Shown here one piece after another: positions 25,517-34,291 of a stretch of 35,133 nucleotides of DNA. This DNA is from an uncultured Granulosicoccus sp. (GTDB lineage Bacteria; Pseudomonadota; Gammaproteobacteria; Granulosicoccales; Granulosicoccaceae). The stretch covers positions 1 to 35,133 of the forward strand of contig CALLPU010000278.1 of the NCBI GenBank assembly GCA_938016235.1. The letters run 5' to 3'. The notes under the pieces were generated by a model. That model made no database searches, had not been told where the DNA came from, and was given only the letters and a program-made list of their open reading frames with translations. The translations under genes were made by a program, and so were the position numbers. Each line of letters opens with the position of its first letter. Positions within the stretch are counted from its first letter, which is position 1.

Positions 25517-26230
25517 ATGAGCGTGTATCCCATACAGCGACCTTCTGCAATGACCGATTTGTCTCAGGTTCTGATCATCGACGACCATCCGCTCTTTCGA
25601 GAAGCACTGAGTGCGGCTGTGAGCCTGGCGTACCCAGCCACGCGTTCGCGTGAAGTGAGTACGCTGGACGATGCTATCAGTGTGCTCGAAGCGGACAGAG
25701 ACTTCGATATTGCTCTGTTGGATCTGAACATTCCAGGTGTTACTGGATTCGAGGGCTTGCTGCGATTGCGCACCTTGCATCCACGATTACCCGTGCTGGT
25801 GGTGTCTGGCCTCGAGAATGAGCAGATTATCGACGAGGCGATTACCTATGGTGCCGCAGGATTTCTGCCCAAGTCATTGGGTCGTGAAGTGCTGGCGACG
25901 GCCATTGGGACGATCATGGCCGGTGATGTGTATGTGCCCGATCGTATGTCACAGAGCAGCAGCACCGAAGCTGACAACGACAAGCACCTGATTATTGAAC
26001 GGTTGCTGAGCCTGACGCCTCAGCAACTGCGGGTGTTGTTCATGCTGCGTGAAGGACTACTTAACAAACAGATTGCCTACGAGCTGGACGTGGGTGCAAC
26101 GACCGTGAAGAAACATGTGTCGGAAATCCTGCGCAAACTGTGTGTCCATAGCCGGACACAAGCGGTAATTGAAGTGTCCAAACTCGATCAGGATGAGCTG
26201 TTTGATATGGAGAAGCGGTTTCTTAATTAG
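25517..26230 (+). CDS. LuxR/NarL-type response regulator (AgmR/ErbR-like)
   Basis: A 237-residue regulator. The receiver domain has the acidic pair in LIIDDHP (about 20-26), phospho-acceptor Asp69 in ALLDLNIPG and Lys119 in FLPKS. The C-terminal LuxR helix-turn-helix is LTPQQLRVLFMLREGLLNKQIAYELDVGATTVKKHVSEIL (about 165-205), with the diagnostic N-K-Q-I-A and T-V-K-K-H. ATG 25517 is chosen because it has AGGAAGG just upstream; ATG 25478 is an alternative. By position between a PQQ dehydrogenase and a NosP/NahK-like pair it corresponds to AgmR/ErbR (PedR1), activators of alcohol oxidation genes in pseudomonads. This equivalence is inferred from context. Confidence 0.9.
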   Translation: MSVYPIQRPSAMTDLSQVLIIDDHPLFREALSAAVSLAYPATRSREVSTLDDAISVLEADRDFDIALLDLNIPGVTGFEGLLRLRTLHPRLPVLVVSGLENEQIIDEAITYGAAGFLPKSLGREVLATAIGTIMAGDVYVPDRMSQSSSTEADNDKHLIIERLLSLTPQQLRVLFMLREGLLNKQIAYELDVGATTVKKHVSEILRKLCVHSRTQAVIEVSKLDQDELFDMEKRFLN

Positions 26231-26273
26231 CGTGTTGATCGCTGCGCCTTTGCTTTCACTCTAATAGCAACAC

Positions 26274-27644
26274 TCAAGCAGACAACTCAGAAGAACGTGC
26301 ACGCAGATGTGTCAGCAAGGCACGTAGTTGTGCAGGCTTGACGGGCTTTTGCATGACCTCGATACGACCCTGATCTGCCATTTTCCACAATCGCTCTGAC
26401 GGGTCTGCTGTTACAACCACAGCCGGTATTCGTCGTCCTATGAGTTGTCGCACGATCCTGATCACTGAGGTGCCACGCTCGTTGTTGTTCAGATGCTGAT
26501 CAGCAATAATCAAGTCGGGTACCCATGCGTTTTCGCTGTTCAATGCACCCAGTGTTTCGCGGGTAGAGCTGGCCAGCCGCAATTCGCAACCCCACTGCTT
26601 TAGCAACGCTTCCATCGCTTGCAGGGCGGCCAGATCATTTTCTATAACCAGAATTCGCGTACCTGCAAGCTTGACCCCATTGATTTTATCGGTACCCCGA
26701 GTTGCCGATGCCTTTGCAGGTGCGTCTTCTACGGCCTGTTCAAACGGCAGCGTCAGGCTGAAGCAGGAGCCGTAACCAATGCGCGAGTTCAGCGTCAGGT
26801 TTATATCCAGGGTATTGACCATGCGCTCAACGATGGCAAGGCCCAAGCCTAAACCCGCCGATGATCCATCAAGATCATCAGGGCCCTGGCCACAACGCTG
26901 GAATTCCACAAAGATATCCTTGAATCGCTCAGGTTCGATGCCAATGCCGGTGTCTGCGATACGAATATGGACTTTCTCACCGCGGCGCCCGGCCGTGAGT
27001 AATGCACCGCCTTGACGTGTGTAACGCAGTGCGTTGGCTACGATGTTCTGGATGGTACGTCGCAGCATGGTGGGGTCAGACCACACATGCAGCCCGGTTC
27101 GTCGAACTCGCAATTCCAGATTACGCACTTGGGCGATAGGTTGAAAATCCGATGCTATCGAATCGAATAGCATGTCCAGAGACACGGTTTGCCAGTGAGG
27201 TCGAACATCGCCGGCATCGAGTCGGGACATGTACAGCAGATTGCGCAGCAGCGTGTCCATGGTCTCCAGCGAATGCTCAACCTGTCTGCATAGACGCGTG
27301 CCTTCTGCGGTGGACTGAACCGTACTTAACGTGGACATCAACAGCAAGGCAGCGTTAAGGGGTTGCAGTACGTCGTGACTGGCGGCTGCGAGAAATCGGG
27401 TTTTTGAAAAGTTGGCTTGTTCGGCAGCTTCCTTGGCGTTGATCAGTTGCAGGTTGGAGCGCTCAAGATCAGCAAGCGTGCTGGACAGTTCCCCGGTACG
27501 TCGCCTGACCTGTTCCTCAAGACTGATAGCCGTTTGAAACAGCGAGTAGGCATTGCCCTGCTGATCCATGGACAATTCAACCCGTTCCATGAGGGCTCGA
27601 TTGATTTTTCTAAGCTTGTGTAACTCTGTCTGAGCTTCAGTCAT
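26274..27644 (-). CDS. Hybrid sensor histidine kinase (NahK/ErcS'-like)
   Basis: A 456-residue cytoplasmic hybrid kinase with no membrane helix and no PAS domain. An N-terminal coiled coil (about 1-78) precedes the H-box SHDVLQPLNAAL with His90. The ATP-binding domain has N204 in VANALRYT, DTGIGIEP and GLGLGLAIVERM. A C-terminal receiver domain (about 325-450) carries Asp382 in IIADQHL and Lys433 in MQKPVKP. The D-V-L-Q-P-L after the His is typical of the NahK/ErcS' group. The FIST gene lies nine bases upstream in the same direction, so it is likely co-transcribed and may be the signal input. It converges on the response regulator gene. Confidence 0.9.
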   Translation of the reverse strand: MTEAQTELHKLRKINRALMERVELSMDQQGNAYSLFQTAISLEEQVRRRTGELSSTLADLERSNLQLINAKEAAEQANFSKTRFLAAASHDVLQPLNAALLLMSTLSTVQSTAEGTRLCRQVEHSLETMDTLLRNLLYMSRLDAGDVRPHWQTVSLDMLFDSIASDFQPIAQVRNLELRVRRTGLHVWSDPTMLRRTIQNIVANALRYTRQGGALLTAGRRGEKVHIRIADTGIGIEPERFKDIFVEFQRCGQGPDDLDGSSAGLGLGLAIVERMVNTLDINLTLNSRIGYGSCFSLTLPFEQAVEDAPAKASATRGTDKINGVKLAGTRILVIENDLAALQAMEALLKQWGCELRLASSTRETLGALNSENAWVPDLIIADQHLNNNERGTSVIRIVRQLIGRRIPAVVVTADPSERLWKMADQGRIEVMQKPVKPAQLRALLTHLRARSSELSA

Positions 27645-27653
27645 GGCGATGGC

Positions 27654-28862
27654 TCAGGTGTCGGATGAGCTTTCCGGCATGCCAATGGCGACACCGGTAA
27701 AGGTTTGATTGATGTGCATGGAATTGAACTGCTCGCCGTAGGTATTGAAGCCGATGAAGTGCTTTTCCTGGTATAACGCGGCAATTCGATGCGTAGTCTG
27801 TCGGTGGCGGGCATCCAGCTTGCGGTAGATACAGTCAAACCCGAACATGACGTCGATGGCACCGATTTCATCTTCCAGTTCTTCAATGGCCTGGCGGGAG
27901 GATGCCACCATGCCTTCCGAGCGGGCTACCGTCAGCACCAGCCCGGTATCAATCGCGCAGAAAAACGTCAGGGATTGATCGTCGTTCAGTTTCTGTATTG
28001 AGCGGCTGTAGTGTCTGCCACCAAAGCGCACGATCACCGAGTAGGACGCGAAGCTGCCGGCATCCAGATCCTTGGGATCCATACCAATCGCGGCTGCGTA
28101 GGCGACAGCTGCCGGTTCGGCGTTGAACTCACTGACACGGCGAAAATCGGGATCTGCTTCGGTCACCACCAGCTTGTGCTCCGTGGGTACAAAGTTATTA
28201 TTCGTAAAAACCTGGCAGGGTAGATGACATCGAATCAAACTGAGTACAGCTCCGCCGGTAAGCACCTGCCCGTTAGTTACCTGCCAGGTGGCCTTGAATT
28301 GCCCGTCGTCGCCGGCTGATCCGCCGATGAGCGGGATGCCGTTGAGCCCTCGATCAATGGCCAGCGTGACGGTTTCCTCCGAGTAGGACAAGCCATCAAT
28401 GAGATTCAAGCCAAACATGCCAGACTTGTCGTCAGGATCGCCGAGGCCTGCGAGAAACTGGTTGCGGGCGTCAGCGGTACGGCGCGCAACCGTTTCCATT
28501 CCCAGACTGGCCACGTTTTCCATGACGGTGATGTGCACATCAAACCAGCGCGCTGGGAGCAGAACCGCAATAAAGCCGTGGTCCTGCATACCATCGGGAG
28601 TGACCTCTCCACACGTTGAGCAGCCGCTGAACCGAAGCGCAGGCGCTTTCTCACTCATGCCCGTTATCAGCTCTGCCGAGCTGTGCCGCGTAGCGGAATA
28701 CCAGATGATGGCCAGCGAATACGCGGTGCTCTCAGACTCTGCTGCCAGCTGCTGGCACAGCGTGTCTGTGTCTGCAGTCTCGCTCCAAAGTACCATCACT
28801 CCGCTGGCATAGCGTGTTCGGGAGACTGGATTATGTGTACTTGCGTTCACTGGATTCCGCAC
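27654..28862 (-). CDS. FIST domain sensory protein (NosP-like)
   Basis: A 402-residue soluble protein made of FIST N and FIST C domains. The N-part shows F-S-G-C-S-T-C-G-E-V-T (about 78-88) and M-F-G-L-N-L-I-D-G-L-S-Y-S-E-E. The C-part has G-G-A-V-L-S-L-I, A-V-A-Y-A-A-A-I-G and F-G-F-D-C-I-Y-R, with H-F-I-G-F-N-T-Y-G-E-Q near the end. In Pseudomonas aeruginosa the FIST protein NosP binds haem and nitric oxide and acts on kinase NahK encoded beside it; this gene has the same relation to the hybrid kinase. The only start at the 5' end is GTG 28862, with ATG 28796 as alternative. The ligand is inferred. Confidence 0.87.
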   Translation of the reverse strand: MRNPVNASTHNPVSRTRYASGVMVLWSETADTDTLCQQLAAESESTAYSLAIIWYSATRHSSAELITGMSEKAPALRFSGCSTCGEVTPDGMQDHGFIAVLLPARWFDVHITVMENVASLGMETVARRTADARNQFLAGLGDPDDKSGMFGLNLIDGLSYSEETVTLAIDRGLNGIPLIGGSAGDDGQFKATWQVTNGQVLTGGAVLSLIRCHLPCQVFTNNNFVPTEHKLVVTEADPDFRRVSEFNAEPAAVAYAAAIGMDPKDLDAGSFASYSVIVRFGGRHYSRSIQKLNDDQSLTFFCAIDTGLVLTVARSEGMVASSRQAIEELEDEIGAIDVMFGFDCIYRKLDARHRQTTHRIAALYQEKHFIGFNTYGEQFNSMHINQTFTGVAIGMPESSSDT

Positions 28863-28874
28863 ACTTCAATGACA

Positions 28875-28897
28875 ACTCAGAACCACTGAGTGTGTCA
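28875..28897. promoter_or_regulatory. Inverted repeat between divergent FIST and hypothetical genes
   Basis: ACTCAG and CTGAGT flank five bases (28875-28891), and the arms extend imperfectly outwards (GACA on the left, TGTC on the right). A regulator-binding site serving either divergent gene is possible. There is no T-run, so it is not a terminator. Confidence 0.3.
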
Positions 28898-28971
28898 TAA
28901 AGTCGACTCGGTGGTGTAGCCTGCTCTGCCTCTGGTACTCTGCACTGACCATTTGAAATGCGAGTAAAACC

Positions 28972-29328
28972 ATGACTGGACCTGCTGTTACACCGGTGAG
29001 CCAACAGGCGTTGGATCGGCCAGACGAGTTATTGGCAGGTATCGGTTCGTCGGCTTGGCAGGCTTACAATGCAATGGAGACAACTAAACGGCGACACTTT
29101 GATTTTCTGGAAGTACTGGATAACAAGAAGAAAAATTACAACATCGACCCTACTGAGAACGACAAGCGACTGTTGGAGTGTTTGCTTCAGGATCACGACG
29201 AACAGGTGAAGCGCTTCACGAAAGCGAGCCTGGCGCTGAAAGATTCGGATATCAATGCGCACACTGCGTTGTTCGAGTACATCGGTGGAATCAATCACGC
29301 CTCCGAGGAGCACCGCGTCACCCATTAG
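28972..29328 (+). CDS. Small hypothetical protein
   Basis: A 118-residue soluble protein that I do not recognise by family name. It is mostly helical and charged: KRRHFDFLEVLDNKKKNYNI (about 40-59), then a D-K-R-L-L-E-C-L-L-Q-D-H-D-E-Q-V-K-R-F segment, then A-H-T-A-L-F-E-Y-I-G-G-I-N near the C-terminus. There is no signal peptide or membrane helix. Codon use and a clean ATG start at 28972 support a real gene. It is divergent from the FIST gene with about 110 bases between, so it could be co-regulated with it. Confidence 0.72.
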   Translation: MTGPAVTPVSQQALDRPDELLAGIGSSAWQAYNAMETTKRRHFDFLEVLDNKKKNYNIDPTENDKRLLECLLQDHDEQVKRFTKASLALKDSDINAHTALFEYIGGINHASEEHRVTH

Positions 29329-29440
29329 GCCAATCCGTATCTGTGATTACTCGGTTCTGACGGGCAGGGTGGTGAGCGCTATAGTGCATAACGCTGTTTG
29401 CCGGCTGCTGTCTACTCCGCGAGACGCCTGACACGGTGTA

Positions 29441-30544
29441 CTAGTTCAAGCGCCTGAGTTCTATTCTCCGATTGGCGCGGCGACCCGCTGCAACCGCATT
29501 ATCGAATGCTGGAGAGGTTTCTCCATAGCCACGCGCGTTTAGCTGGTTCGGCCCCACACCTCGCAGCATCATATAGTGCCTGACTGCATCGGCACGATTT
29601 TCAGACAGGCGCTGGTTGGTGGCAACACGTCCGCCGTTGTCCGTATGCGAGCTGACTTCAAACAGCTGATCAGGCACGCGCTGCAGGGCAATGGCGACGC
29701 GGTCCAGTACATCTCTCGATGCCACATCCAGATAGCTCTGTCCGCTTTGAAACTGAACGCCTGCCAGCGTAATAACCGACGCATTGTTGCAGCCAAGATC
29801 ATCATCGGATGACGGTGCAGTGCGGCCAGCACTGGTGGCAGCATCAGTGGATTCAGGCAGACAGATATCCCGGTAATCCGGTACGCCGTCGTGGTCTACG
29901 TCCGGTGCGCAGTCATCGGTTTGCAAGTCTGCTGTCTCGCAGGCATCTGCTGCCTCAGCATCTGGCAACGTCAATTGAAACGTCACAGACAGCTGTCGGA
30001 TCGGGCCTGCGCTTTGCGCGTAGCTCAGCGTGTTTCCGCTGGTTTGCCATCGCCCGATTGTCTCTGAGTCGGTGTTGGGTGGTGGCTCGTCGGTAAAAGC
30101 CAGCAGCGTTGCGTTGTCAGGCAGAAGCCAGGTTATCGTTGTACTCATTTCGCTGGCATCCTCTGCATCCAGCGTGGTGCCGGGAGGCATGGCTTGCCAT
30201 TGAAACGTGTTGTCATCGAGTTGCTGCATGCCTTTGCCGGTCGAGTGTCGGTAGCGGGTCAGTGCCATCCCGGACCACACGGCAATTCGGTTCGGGTTTT
30301 GTGCGTGAGCGGTGGCAAAGGTCTGTTTTTCAGGACCGGTGAACTGGGCCAGTAGCGATACGCGCTCATCTGGCATCTGCAGGACCAGCAGGGATTCGTC
30401 GGTGCTCAGTGTGTGTTGCGCGGTGTAGCTCTGCCCGTCCGGGCCGATGATCAGCAGAAGATCAGTCTGGGTATCAGCCTGAGCTGAACTGACCAGCCCT
30501 GTCAGGCTGCACAAGACCGTGAACCAGGGAAAACGCGATGTCAT
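29441..30544 (-). CDS. OmpA family protein
   Basis: A 367-residue exported protein. ATG 30544 begins a plausible signal peptide (MTSRFPWFTVLCSLTGLVSSAQA); the frame is open well upstream but that part has no protein-like character. The middle is a beta-rich domain of unknown type. A calcium-binding-like DVDHDGVPDYRDIC stretch (thrombospondin type 3-like) precedes the C-terminal OmpA-like peptidoglycan-binding domain: F-Q-S-G-Q-S, EVSSHTDNGG, N-Q-R-L-S-E-N-R-A-D-A-V and R-G-Y-G-E-T-S-P. It likely links the outer membrane or periplasm to the cell wall. It is divergent from trpS. Confidence 0.85.
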   Translation of the reverse strand: MTSRFPWFTVLCSLTGLVSSAQADTQTDLLLIIGPDGQSYTAQHTLSTDESLLVLQMPDERVSLLAQFTGPEKQTFATAHAQNPNRIAVWSGMALTRYRHSTGKGMQQLDDNTFQWQAMPPGTTLDAEDASEMSTTITWLLPDNATLLAFTDEPPPNTDSETIGRWQTSGNTLSYAQSAGPIRQLSVTFQLTLPDAEAADACETADLQTDDCAPDVDHDGVPDYRDICLPESTDAATSAGRTAPSSDDDLGCNNASVITLAGVQFQSGQSYLDVASRDVLDRVAIALQRVPDQLFEVSSHTDNGGRVATNQRLSENRADAVRHYMMLRGVGPNQLNARGYGETSPAFDNAVAAGRRANRRIELRRLN

Positions 30545-30751
30545 GGAGCGGTGGTGATGCATGCAATACGATAGATGCTGGGCCGAATGTGGGGAAGTGG
30601 TAGCGATCTGCGCTGTGTGATGCTCGCGACAGACTCTTCGCGTACCGGTGTATGAGGGAATAGTGGGAGGCAAGGGCGTCGAGCTTGTTACAATTGACGG
30701 CGTCAAGACGTGTCGCGTTGGCACAGTTGTTTAAGAATAGACCACTTTCGT

Positions 30752-31753
30752 ATGTCGAAACAAACCTGGCTGACTGGGATAACCACCTCGGGTACTCCCC
30801 ATCTCGGCAACTATGTCGGTGCCATCCGGCCGGCGGTAGAGGCGAGCCGAAATGCCGAGCATGAGGGCTTCTATTTTCTGGCTGACTATCACGCCATGAT
30901 CAAGAATCAGGATCCTGGCCTGTTGCGACAATCCCGACAGGAGATTTCCGCAGCCTGGATTGCGCTGGGTCTGGATACGGATCATGCCACTTTCTACCGG
31001 CAGTCCGATATTCCTGAAATCATGGAACTGACCTGGATGTTGACCTGCCTGACAGCCAAGGGCCTGATGAACCGAGCGCATGCGTACAAGGCGGTAGTGC
31101 AGGAGAACGTGGTCAGTGAGGCGGCAGATCCCGACAAGGGCATCACCATGGGGCTTTTCAGCTACCCCATTCTGATGTCGGCAGACATCCTCATGTTCAA
31201 GGCCACCCACGTACCGGTAGGGCGTGACCAGATTCAGCATCTGGAAATGGCGCGAGATATCGCCCAGCGATTTAATCACCACTATGGCGACCTGTTTGTC
31301 TTGCCGCAGGTGGTGGTAGAGGAGCGGGCTTCAGTGTTAGCCGGATTAGATGGTCGGAAAATGAGCAAGAGCTACGGCAACACCATACCGTTGTTCGACA
31401 CGGCCAAAAAATTGCGCAAGTCGATCATGAAGATCAAAACCAATTCTCAGGAACCGGGAGAACCGAAAGATCCCGACGGCAATACTGTCTTTGAAATCTA
31501 TCGGGCCTTTGCAACCGATGAACAGACTGCGCAGATGCGTGATGCGTTTGCGGCGGGTATCGGTTGGGGAGATGCCAAACAGCGGCTGTTCGAGCTGGTT
31601 GATGCCGTGTTGAGTGAACCTCGTGAGCGCTACAACGAACTGATGGCAGATCCAGCCCAGGTGGATACCATACTGGCGCACGGTGCGGAAAAAGCCCGGG
31701 AAACCAGCCGTCCCTACCTGCAGCAGTTGCGTGAGGCGGTGGGCATCGCATGA
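30752..31753 (+). CDS. trpS: Tryptophanyl-tRNA synthetase
   Basis: A 333-residue class I synthetase that charges tRNA-Trp in the cytoplasm. The HIGH-type motif is TPHLGN (15-20) and the KMSKS loop is KMSKS (203-207). Other bacterial TrpRS marks include FLADYHAMI, S-Y-P-I-L-M-S-A-D-I-L and V-P-V-G-R-D-Q-I-Q-H. ATG 30752 is chosen because MSKQTWLTGITTSG is the usual N-terminus; a GTG upstream would add 14 residues without similarity. The stop overlaps the asparaginase start (ATGA). The length is normal. Confidence 0.97.
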   Translation: MSKQTWLTGITTSGTPHLGNYVGAIRPAVEASRNAEHEGFYFLADYHAMIKNQDPGLLRQSRQEISAAWIALGLDTDHATFYRQSDIPEIMELTWMLTCLTAKGLMNRAHAYKAVVQENVVSEAADPDKGITMGLFSYPILMSADILMFKATHVPVGRDQIQHLEMARDIAQRFNHHYGDLFVLPQVVVEERASVLAGLDGRKMSKSYGNTIPLFDTAKKLRKSIMKIKTNSQEPGEPKDPDGNTVFEIYRAFATDEQTAQMRDAFAAGIGWGDAKQRLFELVDAVLSEPRERYNELMADPAQVDTILAHGAEKARETSRPYLQQLREAVGIA

Positions 31754-32763
31754 ACCCCGTACTCGTCAACCGCTGGCGTGGCAACGCCATAGAAAGCCGG
31801 CATCGAGGTGCAGTGGCGGTGGTGGAATCATCCGGTCGGGTGTACGCCGCTCTGGGCGATGTGCAGCGCGCCGTGTTTCCACGCTCGGCCATCAAGTTTC
31901 TGCAAGCCATCCCGTTTGTGGAATCCGGTGCTGTTGATGCGTACTCGCTGGATGACAGGCATATCGCGTTGAGTTGTGCCTCTCACAACGGTGAGCCCAT
32001 ACACGCAGGCCTGGCACAGGACTGGCTGGAGCGTATCGGTTGCACGCACGATCACCTGGAATGTGGTGCAGAGTTACCACTGCATCAGGCCACGCAGTTT
32101 GAGTTGATGTCTGAAGGGCGCGGGCCGCAGCGATTGCACCATAACTGTTCGGGTAAACATCTGGGTTTCCTGTCCACATGCCAGCAACTGGGCGAGCAGT
32201 TCAACAACTACCGTTTGTACAATCACGCCGCGCAGCAACGCTGGTTTGATGTGCTTGAGAAGCTCAGCAATACCCGGGTATCGCAACTGCCTTGGGGTTA
32301 TGACGGATGTGCAATACCGACGCTTGCCATTCCTTTGCAGCGGGTAGCACTGGCCATGGCGCGTTTTGGCGATACGTCTTACTTTACTGGTGAGCGACGC
32401 ACGGCTGTTGAGCGCATTCATGCAGCGGTTACCAGCAACCCTTATATGGTAGCGGGCAAGGAACGCTTGTGTACGGCGTTGATGGAAAGGTTGGCACCGC
32501 AAATATTAATCAAGGTGGGTGCGGACGGCGTGTATACCGCCGTTGTTCCTGAACACAAACTCGGTGTTGCACTAAAGATAGATGATGGCAGTGATGCCGC
32601 GGCGCGAGTAGCACTGGGGGCCGTGTTGCAGTCTTTGGGAGTCGTGCCATCCAGTGACGCCAAGTCGCTGGGTGAATACCTGCGGCCGTCCATCAATAAT
32701 TCGCGCGGTGAAACGATTGGGCGAGTGGAGCCGTCTTCCGATTGGGAGACGCTGCCTGCCTGA
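31750..32763 (+). CDS. Class 3 L-asparaginase (ReAV-like, Asparaginase_II family)
   Basis: A 337-residue enzyme that hydrolyses asparagine to aspartate and ammonia. It belongs to the Rhizobium etli-type family, unrelated in sequence to EcAII. The residues reported for ReAV line up with a constant offset of two: Arg45-Ser46 and Lys49 in FPRSAIK, Ser78 in CASHNGE, Cys133 and Lys136 in HNCSGKH, and Asp185 and Cys187 in YDGCAIP. The catalytic Ser-Lys pairs and the zinc ligands are therefore intact. It is translationally coupled to trpS by an ATGA overlap. No signal peptide, so it is cytoplasmic. Confidence 0.9.
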   Translation: MNPVLVNRWRGNAIESRHRGAVAVVESSGRVYAALGDVQRAVFPRSAIKFLQAIPFVESGAVDAYSLDDRHIALSCASHNGEPIHAGLAQDWLERIGCTHDHLECGAELPLHQATQFELMSEGRGPQRLHHNCSGKHLGFLSTCQQLGEQFNNYRLYNHAAQQRWFDVLEKLSNTRVSQLPWGYDGCAIPTLAIPLQRVALAMARFGDTSYFTGERRTAVERIHAAVTSNPYMVAGKERLCTALMERLAPQILIKVGADGVYTAVVPEHKLGVALKIDDGSDAAARVALGAVLQSLGVVPSSDAKSLGEYLRPSINNSRGETIGRVEPSSDWETLPA

Positions 32764-32794
32764 ACCGCGACTATTGAAGTGCGTTAGTGGTCAA

Positions 32795-34291
32795 TCACTG
32801 CGCGGCGAGGGGAGTCTCCTCGCAACTGAGTAAAGACTGATAGTCGCTCTTCTCTTGCTCGCTACCGTATTGGGCCAGCTGCTGTTTCAGAATGGCCAGG
32901 TGTCTCATGCGGAGCAACTTCTGGTATTGCGTGGCTTCGCGCTCAAGTTGCAATAGCGTATCGTCCAGCGCGTAGTCCTGGTCCTGTATGGCTTTCAGGT
33001 CGTTGTAGATTGGATTCTGTGCAAGCTCGTTGGATATGGCAAGCAATTGTCCGCTGCCGGCAAGGTCGTGGTAAGCGCCCGTATAGGGACCGAGCAAGGC
33101 AGGCCATTGATCCACCAGCGCTGTTTGCAGTTGTCTTTGTAGAGGCAGTGCCTGATCTCTCAGGTTGTAGCGTTGCTGCGATGCATCCTCGATGCTGCTG
33201 TCAACGGCTGCCAGTTTCTGACGGATGTCAGTGACGATGCTATCGGTCAGCTCAACATCATGACGGCTTGCCAGATCCCTGAAGATGCGCGAGTACTCGT
33301 TGTTAGGCAGATTCTTCTGTTCCGGAAGCCACCGCAGGTACCAGGGCTGCCACCGTGCCAGGTAGTCTTCACTCGTGGATCTTGAAAGATCCGTGCTGAA
33401 CGCCTCTTCCAGCGTGAACAGGTGAGCCTCGCGCAGGCTGGTTACGCCGTCCTCATTCAGATCCGGATCGTGGCTGATGATGTCACCGTTGCGCTCATAA
33501 CCTGACAGTGCTGAGAAAAAGTAGGTGGTGTAGTCCCGGTAGTCATCGGTTTCGATACTGGCACTGCAACCTTCGGAGAGGCGATACGCTGATTCTGCCG
33601 TGAAGCCGCAACGCGGACTGTCGGCAAGCTCAAGCCCGCTGGACGGGTTGTCATAGGCAAGACGATGAAATCCGCCGGAATAGCATTGTGTAAACACGAA
33701 CTTGAACGGTGCCTGTCTGGGCTTGATCAGCGTGTGCAGTTCATTGGCTGTGAGGTGTGTGTTATCCCACAAGTTCAATGTGACGTGATCGGGTGTACTG
33801 TACGACTGGCTGCCATGACCGTTGTAGACCATCAGCAAAGTCTGATCGGCGGTGTCATCAATCAGCTGGCGCAGTGAAGGTTCCAGATCTTCCCGACGTG
33901 TGCTGCCGGCAACATTCGCAACCGTGTGTTCCCGGTAGCGACGGGTTTCCAACACCCAGTCGCCGAAGACTCTGGCCAACGGCTCCACAGCGGATTTGCG
34001 TTGATCGGCCGACAGGTTGTAATGCACATCGACCCCCGCCTCATCGCCATCGGTGAAAAAGGTGTGCACGCTGGCGGTTTGCTGCTCCAGTATTCCCTGC
34101 ACCCATTTCACATTCAGTTCAATCTGGCCTTGTGAACCATGAATATCGTAGCCGCCGCCAATCATGACGGCAGTGGTCTCTGAAGCCTGTGTGACCACAG
34201 GCACGGATAGCGCTCCCACAACGACTACCAGAGCAGCGGTGACGCATTTGCTAGTAGCCGCCAAGTGGGAAAAGCGGTTGGTTGATGTCAT
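32795..34291 (-). CDS. Secreted caspase-like (clan CD) cysteine protease with EF-hand
   Basis: A 498-residue protein with a signal peptide (about 1-37). The catalytic dyad of caspase/legumain-type peptidases is visible: His159 in VYNGHGSQS and Cys203 in FVFTQCYSGGF. An EF-hand-like loop, DPDLNEDGVTSLREA (about 275-289), suggests calcium dependence. The C-terminal third (about 340-490) is rich in helix and coiled coil and has no recognised domain. A Shine-Dalgarno-like GAGGG lies eight bases before ATG 34291, which overlaps the upstream stop (ATGA). The substrate and role are unknown. Confidence 0.8.
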   Translation of the reverse strand: MTSTNRFSHLAATSKCVTAALVVVVGALSVPVVTQASETTAVMIGGGYDIHGSQGQIELNVKWVQGILEQQTASVHTFFTDGDEAGVDVHYNLSADQRKSAVEPLARVFGDWVLETRRYREHTVANVAGSTRREDLEPSLRQLIDDTADQTLLMVYNGHGSQSYSTPDHVTLNLWDNTHLTANELHTLIKPRQAPFKFVFTQCYSGGFHRLAYDNPSSGLELADSPRCGFTAESAYRLSEGCSASIETDDYRDYTTYFFSALSGYERNGDIISHDPDLNEDGVTSLREAHLFTLEEAFSTDLSRSTSEDYLARWQPWYLRWLPEQKNLPNNEYSRIFRDLASRHDVELTDSIVTDIRQKLAAVDSSIEDASQQRYNLRDQALPLQRQLQTALVDQWPALLGPYTGAYHDLAGSGQLLAISNELAQNPIYNDLKAIQDQDYALDDTLLQLEREATQYQKLLRMRHLAILKQQLAQYGSEQEKSDYQSLLSCEETPLAAQ

